A stretch of DNA of 64,000 bases, from contig NW_024068542.1 of NCBI RefSeq assembly GCF_009389715.1, forward strand, positions 1 to 64,000, written 5' to 3'. Of the stretch, positions 12,935 to 24,700 are shown piece by piece. The notes beneath the pieces are model-generated. The model was not told the origin of the DNA. It saw only the letters and a list, made by a program, of their open reading frames with translations, and did no database searches. Source of the stretch: Phoenix dactylifera. Lineage: Eukaryota > Streptophyta > Magnoliopsida > Arecales > Arecaceae. Position 1 is the stretch's first letter, and every line of letters starts with the position of its first letter. Both the position numbers and the translations under genes were made by a program.

Positions 12935-14181
12935 TGATAAGTGCTAATTAATGTACAAATTTATCTATTTTACATAGCACTTATTATTATTGTTATACAC
13001 ATATTTTAAATATTAACAGAAGAAAATATGTTTCCCCTCGTCATTTCATTTTAATAAATTATTAGAGGTAATTCAAGTTTGGTTTAATTTTCTATATCGA
13101 TTTAGTTTAATGTGTGTGCAGGTCGAGTCACCCCATTCACGAATTAGTCCCAATCTGTTTCATGTGTGGATTACTTTCTTCCACATGTGCATAAAGCTAT
13201 CCATTCCTTTGTCCACGTCATCTTTCCCGTGTGCACCAGGCTTCCCAACTTAGCAAAACAGAGCCCTCCCAACCTACCCGAGTGGACCCCAACCATCTCT
13301 CTAAAAAATAATAATAATAAAATTCACTCACGCCCGTATTCATCTTCCGCATCATTCTTCTCCTCTTCTCTTCCCCTGTTTCGGACCATCTCCCAGCTCA
13401 GCCGTATCCTTCCCTATCCTTCCCAGATTTTCTCCACTATCCAAGCCAATCCAAGCTTCCCAGATGAATCCTCATGCGATTCATCATCCCCCGTATCCAA
13501 CAAATCTCCCAGGCTCAAATCCACACGTTTTTCCTTTGCTTCAAAACAAAGCTCATCTCCCTCCCAGCCGGCCCCAATGCAGCACTGAAACAAGGGAGAT
13601 TTCCAAATCGACCCAGCCTCCCGATTCTCGCCATCACCGTCCGCGTCTCCTCCGAATTCAAGATCCCAAATCCCGGATGACCCCGCCTCTTCATCCCACG
13701 ATGCAATCCAGCAAATCAGGCGTTCGTCCGAAGCGTCTTCAACGCATCCATGGCGCAATTCAAGTCTGCAGCACATCTCCGGCCATCCGGATTTCCTTCC
13801 ACAGCCGAGGCGTCCCAGATCTCAGCTCCCAATCGCGACCAGATCAGCAGAGATCGTGCCGGCACGCCTCACGTCTCCAGCCAGCCACGCATCAGGCATC
13901 CACCTGCATCCCCGCCTCCTCACAGCTGCCGTTCCGAGCGAGATCAGAGATCAACGATCCACTCCTAGCAGTCAAAATCCCAGCATCTCCGCCTCTTCCT
14001 CCGCCGGTGACGCAGCTCGCAGCCGAGATCTAGCTCCGCCATCAACCGCGTGCGTTCCGAGCCGCATCAAGAGCCCAGCCTTCTTTCCGTGATCCCAGCC
14101 TCCTCCGCGTCCGGGCATCCCGTGATCTCACATCCGCATCTCCAGCGCGCTCTCAGTGGATCCATCAAGGGGGAGAATGGG

Positions 14182-14188
14182 TATAAAG
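14182..14188 (+). promoter_or_regulatory. LTR TATA box (representative, LTR3)
   Basis: TATAAAG lies in the context GAATGGGTATAAAGAGGG at the downstream edge of the GC-rich U3 block. It is the only good TATA candidate in the LTR and is unchanged in every copy: 653-659, 7428-7434, 14182-14188, 20988-20994, 27772-27778, 34565-34571 and 41365-41371. Transcription would be expected to start about 30 bp downstream. The start site is inferred, not seen. Confidence 0.65.
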
Positions 14189-14401
14189 AGGGTGGCCATC
14201 GGCTTGGAAAGGGGGGAGCTCGGTTGAGAAGAAAGAAAACAGGGGAGAACCCCTGTTTCGGTGAAGAAGAAGAAGCCACCAGCCGAGAGAAAGAAATAAA
14301 AAAAAAGAAGAGAGAGGGGAGGAAAGAGAAGAGTTTGTGTTATTCTGGGAAGAATGAGAGGTGAAGGCTTTCATTTGAAGATGGAAGGACATCCGGCCAC
14401 C

Positions 14402-14413
14402 ATGCGCGGCTGA
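14402..14413 (+). other. Three-codon upstream ORF in a strong Kozak context (LTR leader)
   Basis: GCCACCATGCGCGGCTGA reads Met-Arg-Gly-stop, about 220 bp below the TATA box and so within the expected transcript leader. The ATG context GCCACCATGC is close to optimal for a eukaryotic start codon. The ATG and stop are kept in all seven LTRs (7605-7616 in LTR2), although LTR5 loses one C of the context. Any role in translation is an inference. Confidence 0.4.
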
Positions 14414-14999
14414 ACACCTAGTCTAGGGCTGGATGAAGCCCTAGCAATGTAACAGGGCATTGTAGTTCTTACTCTTTTAATCTTTTTGGAGTTTGTTTAA
14501 ATTCTCATTCTCAATAAAAAATTATTTTATGATGTTTAAATCTTGAGCATGCCATTTACTATTCATGTTGCTAAAGTAGTCTAAGATGATCCATGCCTAG
14601 GAAGATGAGATGTGCTACACCCTAGATTAGCATACTTAGGTAGACACTTCATGCTATACCGAAGATGGATCTTCCTAAAACTCTTTATGCTTTTATTTTA
14701 TAAGGCTTGTAGCCAAAATTGCATGCCTCTCCAAAAGATAAGATTAAGAACACAATCCTTGATGCAATGCTATGTGGTGGATTCCAAACCCTAGATCTAT
14801 TTACTTTGATAAAATTTCAATCCGTACTCATAGTTTGATTTAGTTAAATCAAGTTAGCAAATCCTTCTTGTTGATTTATTTTTAAAAGAAAAATAACTTA
14901 TTCTTCAATCCCTGTGGACCGACACCCGTAATCACTATCCTACAGGATACGTGCTATTGCGTGGTTTTATTTTCAAAATTGAAATAACCGATCAATTTT

Positions 15000-15017
15000 T
15001 GGCGCCGCTGCCGGGGA
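15000..15017 (+). other. Primer-binding site, tRNA-Asp type (representative, unit 3)
   Basis: TGGCGCCGCTGCCGGGGA lies five bases after the LTR end. It is complementary, except for one position, to the 3' end of plant tRNA-Asp, the primer used by Athila/Calypso-type gypsy elements. Copies lie at 1424-1441, 8204-8221, 15000-15017, 21792-21809, 28587-28604 and 35383-35400. The C in place of the usual T at the ninth position is the same in all six. Confidence 0.85.
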
Positions 15018-15854
15018 TTGCTAGCATAGTTATTTTTCTTATTTAAAAAAAATTATTTAAAAATTAAAAAAAAATTAATTAAAATTTTTTTTCTATTATT
15101 GTTATTTTTCTTCTTTTTCTCCCTTACCAATTTTTATTTATTTATTTATTTCTTTTATCAGGAATCGAGAAAGAAAAAAAATCTGGGATGATCAAAAGGA
15201 GAACTGCCGAAAAAGAAATGCTGTAGAGGTTTGCAAAAAAAAAAAAAAAAAAAAATCGCTGGAGAAATTCCCTTTGGTAACCTCTAAACTTTTCTTATTT
15301 AAATTAATTATTGGTTTGAAATTTTGTGGTGATTGTTTGATTTTAATTATAGCAAAATTGTGAATGCATGCTTGATACACATACACAAATCAATTTGCAC
15401 ATAGTAAGGGCAATCACCCCAACAAGATAAGAGCCAGGATTTCATCACCGGACTCTTGCCCAATTTAGGTGAACTCAATCTCACATAGTGTCACTTTAAT
15501 TAAAATCAATTAGACATTGGCCCCTAGGGATATTCGAGCTCAATAGGACGAAGATCACCGAAAGTTGCACCAATTTCGCTCTGTGGCTTAGTTGATGTCT
15601 AGGCAAGCTTTGTCCCTATAAGGGAGACAGTTCATCTGTTCGAGGCAAGTGAGTTTTAAGTGGGACCTTTGCGAACGCATCGTGACCCCTCCACTTACCT
15701 GGGAGCTTACCTGGTCAACTTGGTTCATTAGACCGGATTGGAGGCTTAGGTGCCCTCTTCAAACCAGTTAGGAGCTGTCTAGTGGTTTCAGGACAAACAC
15801 AAGGATTGATGTGTTTATCTTTTATTGCATGCTTGATTGATCAAGTACTAGTGT
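15018..15854 (+). other. Untranslated leader of unit 3
   Basis: This is about 840 bp between the primer site and the gag ATG. It opens with A/T runs and a long pyrimidine tract ending in TTTTATCAG (15154-15162), followed by a purine-rich stretch and a poly-A run at 15234-15255. The pyrimidine tract plus CAG resembles a splice acceptor, but no partner donor can be assigned. The second half is unique-looking sequence with no ORF. The same layout occurs in all units. Confidence 0.6.
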
Positions 15855-18279
15855 ATGCAAGGTAGTCGTTCTAGAGTACGAAACCTATTACCTTTTGACC
15901 CTGAAATAGAACGAACCCTTAGGAACATTCGAGCTAAGATCAAAACATTAGGATCATCCCCACCTCTTAAGATGGCTGAAGAACAACCCAAACTCTTGAG
16001 GAAATATTTTACTCCCACTATTTACACTTCCCCATCTTGCATTCGATTACCTGAGGTAGCAGCTGTACAATACGAAATAAAGTCTAGTGTGATCCAAATG
16101 CTTCCATCTTTTTATGGGCTCACCAATGAAGATCCATATAAACATCTAGATGAATTCCTTGAGATTTGCACCACTGTCAAGATTCAGAATTTCACTGATG
16201 ATGCTCTGAAACTTAGATTATTCCCCTTCTCCCTTAAAGATAGAGCCAAGCAATGGTTGAATTCTTTAGAAGCCAACTCGATTCATTCCTAGGGTCAAAT
16301 GCAACAAGAATTCTTAAAAAAATACTTTCCCATAGGAAGAACGAACCAGTTTAGACGTGCTATCACAAGCTTCTCCCAAACTAAGGGAGAAGAATTTCAT
16401 GAAACTTGGGAGAGATTTCGGGACCTAATCCGTAAATGCCCACATCATCAAATACCTAAGTGGCAGCTAGTGCAATACTTCTATGACGGATTGACTGAAC
16501 GAAACCGTCAGATGATTGATGCCGCATGTGGGGGGACATTCATGCTTCAAAATGAGCATGAAGCATGGAAATTATTTGAAAATCTAAATGAAAACTCCCT
16601 CCACCATGCTTCATGTTCTCGTCAAGCACCCCCGAGTTCTCAAAGAAAAGGGATCATTTGTGAAATAAGTCATTCTATGGACCTGTCTAGCAAGGTAGAT
16701 GCATTGTCCCATAAGATTGACCAACTGATGATAGGTGGGCATTACATGAACTCTTCCCAAGCACAAGTGTGTACTATTTGTTCTAGCCCATCCCACCCTA
16801 TTCATGAGTGCCCTTCAGCGCCCCAATTTCTCCGAACTCGTGCAAGAACACATCAATGCTGCTCAAACACTGCCTAGACCGGGTAATGACCCATTTTCCA
16901 ATACATATAACTCGGGATGGCGAAATCATCCAAACTTTTCTTGGAAGCAGCAAGCTTCGAACACAGCCCAACCCTATTCCCAAAATTTTCAAAATCCTCA
17001 GAATTTTCAAACCCAACAAAATATTCATCCCTACCGTCCCTCGACTCAATTTCAACACACTTCTCCTCCACCCCAAAGAAACACAGCCTTTGAGGAGAAA
17101 GTGTTGAACGCCCTTCAAGGTTTGGAAACCATTACACAATTAGTGCACTCTCATACGCAATCAATCGCCAAGCTAGAATCCCAAATGGGTCAACTAGCTA
17201 ATGCACTAAACAAGCGAGAGGAAGGAAAGCTTCCAAGCCAACCACTAAGTAATCCTAGGGGACAATACATGGCTCAAGAAAATCAACTAAATGCAATTCA
17301 TCATGAACAAGCCAATGCTTTGACTACCCTAAGGAGTGGACGTGTAGTAGACAATAAGATTGGGGAGGACAACAATAAGGAAGATGAAGAAGAGGATAGA
17401 AATGTGTCAAATGAAAAACCTTCTTCTTCTTCTTCACCTAGTCCACCTTCTGCCAAAACTCATATCCCAAAGGCCCCATATCCTGAAGCTCTTACTTCAC
17501 CCTCTCCATTTGGCAAAAAGGGAACTTCATTAGAAGAGATGATGGAGGTCTTCAAACAAGTTAAAATTAACCTCCCACTCCTTGATGCCATCAGACAAGT
17601 TCCCTCCTATGCCAAATTTCTCAAAGACCTTTGTACACAAAAGCGAAAATCTAGGACACATGTGCCTAAAAAGGTCTTCCTAACTGAGCAAGTGAGTTCT
17701 ATTCTCCAACACAACACCCCTCCAAAATTCAAAGATCCTGGTGCTCCCACCATCTCCTGTGTCTTAGGAAATAATTTCATTGATCGAGCACTCTTAGATC
17801 TAGGGGCAAGTGTCAACCTTTTACCTTATTCAGTTTATGAGAAACTTGGTTTAGGTGAGTTAAAACCAACCTCGGTATCCCTTCAATTGGCTGATCGATC
17901 TGTAAAAACACCACGTGGGATAATTGAAGATGTTCTTGTCAAGGTAGATAAATTCTATTTTCCAGTAGATTTCATTGTCCTTGATATGGAACATGAGCCC
18001 AATCCTAATAAACAAATCCCCGTGATCCTTGGGCGGCCCTTTTTAGCAACAGCCAATGCATGCATCAATTGTAGAACAGGGGTAATGAACATATCATTTG
18101 GGAACATGAAGGTAAAATTAAATGTGTTCAATGCGGCCGACCAACCCGCAAGGAAAATTGAGTGTTTTATGATAGACAAAATAGATGACCTCATAGAAGG
18201 AGATGCAAAAACTATCTCACTATGTCTGGCTGAAGACAATAAACTTAGCGCTTGTTGGGAGGCAACCCAATTCTCTTAG
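15855..18279 (+). pseudogene. gag-protease region, unit 3 (best preserved)
   Basis: This region encodes the capsid/nucleocapsid protein and aspartic protease of an Athila-like element. The start is the ATG of MQGSRSRVRNLLPF at 15855. The gag core (around 16100-16500) shows FSLKDRAKQWLNSL and YFPIGRTNQFRRAI, typical of the Retrotrans_gag family. A CCHC zinc knuckle (C-x2-C-x4-H-x4-C) lies at about 16770-16811. A low-complexity Gln/Asn/Pro stretch, a KLESQMGQLANAL helix and a Ser/Pro-rich linker follow. The protease (about 17790-18120) has DLGASVNLLPYS, the DLGA form usual in this clade rather than a defect, and VILGRPFLATANACI. The region then ends at the GTTGGGAGGCAACCCAA motif with no reverse transcriptase. 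There are about two breaks, both found in every other unit. Some gypsy relatives express gag by read-through or frameshift, so part of this may be natural. Confidence 0.93.
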
Positions 18280-19730
18280 ATTTCTTTAACATTGAGGACA
18301 ATGTTAGGTTTAGGTTTGGGGATATTTTTAAGTATTTTTTTCATTTTTTGTTTTGTTTGCATCTTTTGCATTCGTTTTCACTTCATAATGTCAGGTTTAT
18401 CAAAAGAAATAAAAAAATAAAAAAATAAAAATATCTTTTTTAAAAAAAAATGTGTTCATTTTCATTTTTTATAAAATAATAATAATAATTAAAAAAAATA
18501 ATTAAAATTTTTTTTTGTTTTTTTTAAAAAAAAAACCTCATTTCTATACATTAATGCGAGAATGCTAAACACACAAGGTATATAAAATCCAAAAAACCCA
18601 ATGACTAGTCGGAAGTAATACAAATTTAAGTTCTTTTTATTAAGTCTCTCTTAGGGAGTTGTAAGCTAATTAATACTTTGGAATTTCACTACACACTGGC
18701 CGACTCTTCTAAGGTCTAGGCTCGACATTATGTTGAGAGTATGGTAGCAACCTTGGACCCTGATGAATCATACTTATCTAATCCAAAAAAAAAAAAAAAC
18801 ATCAATAAAAATGGATTTAGTCAGGAACATCGAAAAGGGCTACCTATTGTCAAAGATCAAGTGGGCTTGTGATGAGGACTCCGAGCATAAGTCCGTAGGG
18901 GAGTCTTGATGCCCGACACCTTATGCCAACTGGTGTGAGAGTTGTCGACTGATTGCTCGTTACACGGAGAAATCACCACAAGAGTAAAAGTGCACAATTT
19001 ATATATCTTTCTTTAAAAAAAAAAAGAAAAAAAATGTTGTATTGACCGAAAAGACAATAGTGTGAAAGCCGTCGTCGTAAAAATTCGAGTAAACTAGAAT
19101 ATTACAGATAAAGCCCGTGAGGTACTAAAGTAAACATCCACAACTCTCGAAATCCTGCAGATAAGATGATTTTGAATCAGTGAGTAGGTCTTTTCGACCA
19201 ATCCTTGGAAACTACTAGTATTAACAATATTTTGGAGATCCGAACCCTTAGCTTGTGTACGGTCCAGATTTCACCGAGCACTCCAGTATAAATAAGTCTT
19301 ACAACTTCCTAAACGGAAACTTAATGACTTTAACTTAGATTGCATACTAATCTAGAATTTGGGCTGACTTAGTAAATAAAATCGTGTGTGCTTTGAAATT
19401 CTTATCATTTATGTATCTTAAATTAGATTTTAATTAAAAAAAAAGTTTTTTTTCTAGCTAGTATGCACTTGGAATTTGAAGTTTCATCAATCAAATTAAA
19501 AAAAAAAAAAAACAACAACAACAACAACAAATTAATCATAACAATAAATGATATTGAAGTTTGTGGGTATCTTCACTGAAAACCCTCACGAGACTATAAC
19601 TCGTCCACTAGGGTAACCTAGGGGTTTAAAGCCTTGTTGCATATGGTAAATACAATCGCGATTCCTGCGAAAGTGAGTTAATTTCTCTTCTATTTTGCTC
19701 GAGAACTAGCAAAATGTAGGTTTGGGGGTG
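18280..19730 (+). other. 3' untranslated region of unit 3 with two PPT-like tracts
   Basis: This is 1.45 kb without an ORF. It begins with GACAATGTTAGGTTTAGGTT followed by TGGGG (about 18298-18322), a purine-rich tract of the kind found near the pol end of related elements. It ends with GTAGGTTTGGGGGTG against LTR4, the expected plus-strand primer tract. Between them lie A/T homopolymers, an (AAT)n stretch near 18480, poly-A followed by (CAA)n near 19500-19530, and otherwise unremarkable sequence. All six units keep this stretch at nearly constant length. Confidence 0.6.
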
Positions 19731-21786
19731 TGATAAGTGCTAATTAATGTACAAATTTATCTATTTTACATAGCACTTATTATTATTGTTATACACATAT
19801 TTTAAATATTAACAGAAGAAAATATGTTTCCCCTCGTCATTTCATTTTAATAAATTATTAGAGGTAATTCAAGTTTGGTTTTAATTTTCTATATCGATTT
19901 AGTTTAATGTGTGTGCAGGTCGAGTCACCCCATTCACGAATTAGTCCCAATCTGTTTCATGTGTGGATTACTTTCTTCCACATGTGCATAAAGCTATCCA
20001 TTCCTTTGTCCACGTCATCTTTCCCGTGTGCACCAGGCTTCCCAACTTAGCAAAACAGAGCCCTCCCAACCTACCCGAGTGGACCCCAACCATCTCTCTA
20101 AAAAATAATAATAATAAAATTCACTCACGCCCGTATTCATCTTCCGCATCATTCTTCTCCTCTTCTCTTCCCCGTTTCGGACCATCTCCCAGCTCAGCCG
20201 TATCCTTCCCTATCCTTCCCAGATTTTCTCCACTATCCAAGCCAATCCAAGCTTCCCAGATGAATCCTCATGCGATTCATCATCCCCCGTATCCAACAAA
20301 TCTCCCAGGCTCAAATCCACACGTTTTTCCTTTGCTTCAAAACAAAGCTCATCTCCCTCCCAGCCGGCCCCAATGCAGCACTGAAACAAGGGAGATTTCC
20401 AAATCGACCCAGCCTCCCGATTCTCGCCATCACCGTCCGCGTCTCCTCCGGATTCAAGATCCCAAATCCCGGATGACCCCGCCTCTTCATCCCACGATGC
20501 AATCCAGCAAATCAGGCGTTCGTCCGAGGCGTCTTCAACGCATCCATGGCGCAATTCAAGTCTGCAGCACATCTCCGGCCATCCGGATTTCCTTCCACAG
20601 CCGAGGCGTCCCAGATCTCAGCTCCCAATCGCGACCAGATCAGCAGAGATCGTGCCGGCACGCCTCACGTCTCCAGCCAGCCACGCATCAGGCATCCACC
20701 TGCATCCCCGCCTCCTCACAGCTGCCGTTCCGAGCGAGATCAGAGATCAACGATCCACTCCTAGCAGTCAAAATCCCAGCATCTCCGCCTCTTCCTCCGC
20801 CGGTGATGCAGCTCGCAGCCGAGATCTAGCTCCGCCATCAACCGCGTGCGTTCCGAGCCGCATCAAGAGCCCAGCCTTCTTTCCGTGATCCCAGCCTCCT
20901 CCGCGTCCGGGCATCCCGTGATCTCACATCCGCATCTCCAGCGCGCTCTCAGTGGATCCATCAAGGGGGAGAATGGGTATAAAGAGGGTGGCCATCGGCT
21001 TGGAAAGGGGGGAGCTCGGTTGAGAAGAAAGAAAACAGGGGAGAACCCTGTTTCGGTGAAGAAGAAGAAGCCACCAGCCGAGAGAAAGAAATAAAAAAAA
21101 GAAGAGAGAGGGGAGGAAAGAGAAGAGTTTGTGTTATTCTGGGAAGAATGAGAGGTGAAGGCTTTTCATTTGAAGATGGAAGGACATCCGGCCACCATGC
21201 GCGGCTGAACACCTAGTCTAGGGCTGGATGAAGCCCTAGCAATGTAACAGGGCATTGTAGTTCTTACTCTTTTAATCTTTTTGGAGTTTGTTTAAATTCT
21301 CATTCTCAATGAAAAATTATTTTATGATGTTTAAATCTTGAGCATGCCATTTACTATTCATGTTGCTAAAGTAGTCTAAGATGATCCATGCCTAGGAAGA
21401 TGAGATGTGCTACACCCTAGATTAGCATACTTAGGTAGACACTTCATGCTATACCGAAGATGGATCTTCCTAAAACTCTTTATGCTTTATTTTATAAGGC
21501 TTGTAGCCAAAATTGCATGCCTCTCCAAAAGATAAGATTAAGAACACAATCCTTGATGCAATGCTATGTGGTGGATTCCAACCCTAGATCTATTTACTTT
21601 GATAAAATTTCAATCCGTACTCATAGTTTGATTTAGTTAAATCAAGTTAGCAAATCCTTCTTGTGATTTATTTTTAAAAGAAAAATAACTTATTCTTCAA
21701 TCCCTGTGGACCGACACCCGTAATCACTATCCTACAGGATACGTGCTATTGCGTGGTTTTATTTTCAAAATTGAAATAACCGATCA
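19731..21786 (+). repeat. LTR4 of the array
   Basis: This 2056-bp LTR is the long form with the leader segment of about 44 bases. Its GC-rich block happens to be open in one frame for 288 codons (19963-20829). That frame is broken or shifted in the sister LTRs, so it is not taken as a gene. Confidence 0.95.
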
Positions 21787-24700
21787 ATTTTTGGCGCCGC
21801 TGCCGGGGATTGCTAGCATAGTTATTTTTCTTATTTAAAAAAAATTATTTAAAAATTAAAAAAAATTAATTAAAATTTTTTTTCTATTATTGTTATTTTT
21901 CTTCTTTTTCTCCCTTACCAATTTTTATTTATTTATTTATTTCTTTTATCAGGAATCGAGAAAGAAAAAAAATCTGGGATGATCAAAAGGAGAACTGCGA
22001 AAAAGAAATGCTGTAGAGGTTTGCAAAAAAAAAAAAAAAAAAAAATCGCTGGAGAAATTCCCTTTGGTAACCTCTAAACTTTTCTTATTTAAATTAATTA
22101 TTGGTTTGAAATTTTGTGGTGATTGTTTGATTTTAATTATAGCAAAATTGTGAATGCATGCTTGATACACATACACAAATCAATTTGCACATAGTAAGGG
22201 CAATCACCCCAACAAGATAAGAGCCGGATTTCATCACCGGACTCTTGCCCAATTTAGGTGAACTCAATCTCACATAGTGTCACTTTAATTAAAATCAATT
22301 AGACATTGGACCCTAGGGATATTCGAGCTCAATAGGACGAAGATCACCGAAAGTTGCACCAATTTCGCTCTGTGGCTTAGTTGATGTCTAGGCAAGCTTT
22401 GTCCCTATAAGGGAGACAGTTCATCTGTTCGAGGCAAGTGAGTTTTAAGTGGGACCTTTGCGAACGCATCGTGACCCCTCCACTTACCTGGGAGCTTACC
22501 TGGTCAACTCGGTTCATTAGACGGATTGGAGGCTTAGGTGCCCTCTTCAAACCAGTTAAGAGCTGTCTAGTGGTTTCAGGACAAACACAAGGATTGATGT
22601 GTTTATCTTTTATTGCATGCTTGATTGATCAAGTACTAGTGTATGCAAGGTAGTCGTTCTAGAGTACGAAACCTATTACCTTTTGACCCTGAAATAGAAC
22701 GAACCCTTAGGAACATTCGAGCTAAGATCAAAACATTAGGATCATCCCCACCTCTTAAGATGGCTGAAGAACAACCCAAACTCCTGAGGGAATATTTTAC
22801 TCCCACTATTTACACTTCCCCATCTTGCATTCGATTCCTGAGGTAGCAGCTGTACAATATGAAATAAAGTCTAGTGTGATCCAAATGCTTCCATCTTTTT
22901 ATGGGCTCACCAATGAAGATCCATATAAACACCTAGACGAATTCCTTGAGATTTGCACCACTGTCAAGATTCAGAATTTCACTGATGATGCTCTGAAACT
23001 TAGATTATTCCCCTTCTCCCTTAAAGATAGAGCCAAGCAATGGTTGAATTCTTTAGAAGCCAACTCGATTCATTCCTAGGGTCAAATGCAACAAGAATTC
23101 TTAAAAAAATACTTTCCCATAGGAAGAACGAACCAGTTTAGACGTGCTATCACAAGCTTCTCCCAAACTAAGGGAGAAGAATTTCATGAAACTTGGGAGA
23201 GATTTCGGGACCTAATCCGTAAATGCCCACATCATCAAATACCTAAGTGGCAGCTAGTGCAATACTTCTATGACGGATTGACTGAACGAAACCGTCAGAT
23301 GATTGATGCCGCATGTGGGGGGGACATTCATGCTTCAAAATGAGCATGAAGTATGGAAATTATTTGAAATCTAAAATGAAAACTCCCTCCTCCACCATGC
23401 TTCATGTTCTCGTCAAGCACCCCCGAGTTCTCAAAGAAAAGGGATCATTTGTGAAATAAGTCATTCTATGGACCTGTCTAGCAAGGTAGATGCATTGTCC
23501 CATAAGATTGACCAACTGATGATAGGTGGGCATTACATGAACTCTTCCCAAGCACAAGTGTGTACTATTTGTTCTAGCCCATCCCACCCTATTCATGAGT
23601 GCCCTTCAGCGCCCCAATTTCTCCGAACTCGTGCAAGAACAATCAATGCTGCTCAAACACTGCCTAGACCGGGTAATGACCCATTTTCCAATACATATAC
23701 CCGGGATGGGCGAAATCATCCAAACTTTTCTTGGAAGCAGCAAGCTTCGAACACAGCCCAACCCTATTCCCAAAATTTTCAAAATCCTCAGAATTTTCAA
23801 ACCCAACAAAATATTCATCCCTACCGTCCCTCGACTCAATTTCAACACACTTCTCCTCCACCCCAAAGAAACACAGCCTTTGAGGAGAAAGTGTTGAACG
23901 CCCTTCAAGGTTTGGAAACCATTACACAATTAGTGCACTCTCATACGCAATCAATCGCCAAGCTAGAATCCCAAATGGGTCAACTAGCTAATGCACTAAA
24001 CAAGCGAGAGGAAGGAAAGCTTCCAAGCCAACCACTAAGTAATCCTAGGGGATAATACATGGCTCAAGAAAATCAACTAAATGCAATTCATCATGAACAA
24101 GCCAATGCTTTGACTACCCTAAGGAGTGGACGTGTAGTAGACAATAAGATTGGGGACGACAACAATAAGGAAGATGAAGAAGAGGATAGAAATGTGTCAA
24201 ATGAAAAACCTTCTTCTTCTTCTTCACCTAGTCCACCTTCTGCCAAAACTCATATCCCAAAGGCCCCATATCCTGAAGCTCTTACTTCACCCTCTCCATT
24301 TGGCAAAAAGGGAACTTCATTAGAAGAGATGATGGAGGTCTTCAAACAAGTTAAAATTAACCTCCCACTCCTTGATGCCATCAGACAAGTTCCCTCCTAT
24401 GCCAAATTTCTCAAAGACCTTTGTACACAAAAGCGAAAATCTAGGACACATGTGCCTAAAAAGGTCTTCCTAACTGAGCAAGTGAGTTCTATTCTCCAAC
24501 ACAACACCCCTCCAAAATTCAAAGATCCTGGTGCTCCCACCATCTCCTGTGTCTTAGGAAATAATTTCATTGATCGAGCACTCTTAGATCTAGGGGCAAG
24601 TGTCAACCTTTTACCTTATTCAGTTTATGAGAACTTGGTTTAGGTGAGTTAAACCAACCTCGGTATCCCTTCAATTGGCTGATCGATCTGTAAAAACACC

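Larger units (their letters stand above)
12935..14994 (+). repeat. LTR3 of the array
   Basis: This 2060-bp LTR carries the extra leader segment of about 44 bases (about 14310-14355) that is absent from LTR1-2. The related minus-strand element at 46483-48400 has comparable sequence at this place, so the longer form looks ancestral. An AATAAA near 14514 is a possible polyadenylation signal, where the other copies read AATGAA. Confidence 0.95.
14995..19730 (+). mobile_element. Array unit 3, internal region (best-preserved copy)
   Basis: In order: primer-binding site (15000-15017), leader (15018-15854), gag-protease (15855-18279), 3' untranslated region (18280 to about 19718) and a PPT-like tract against LTR4. 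The 4.74-kb length is far too short for a full gypsy element, and no pol domain is present. This is the reference unit because its coding region has the fewest breaks. Confidence 0.95.

Noticed and set aside
15154-15300. Intron acceptor and exon in the gypsy leader
   Set aside because: The pyrimidine tract plus CAG is suggestive, but no donor can be paired with confidence and the purine-rich stretch after it is broken by a poly-A run.
19963-20829. 288-codon open frame in LTR4 and shorter versions (about 189 codons) in the other LTRs
   Set aside because: It lies in the GC-rich U3 block, has low-complexity Pro/Ser/His composition, and is split or shifted between near-identical LTRs. No domain is recognisable.
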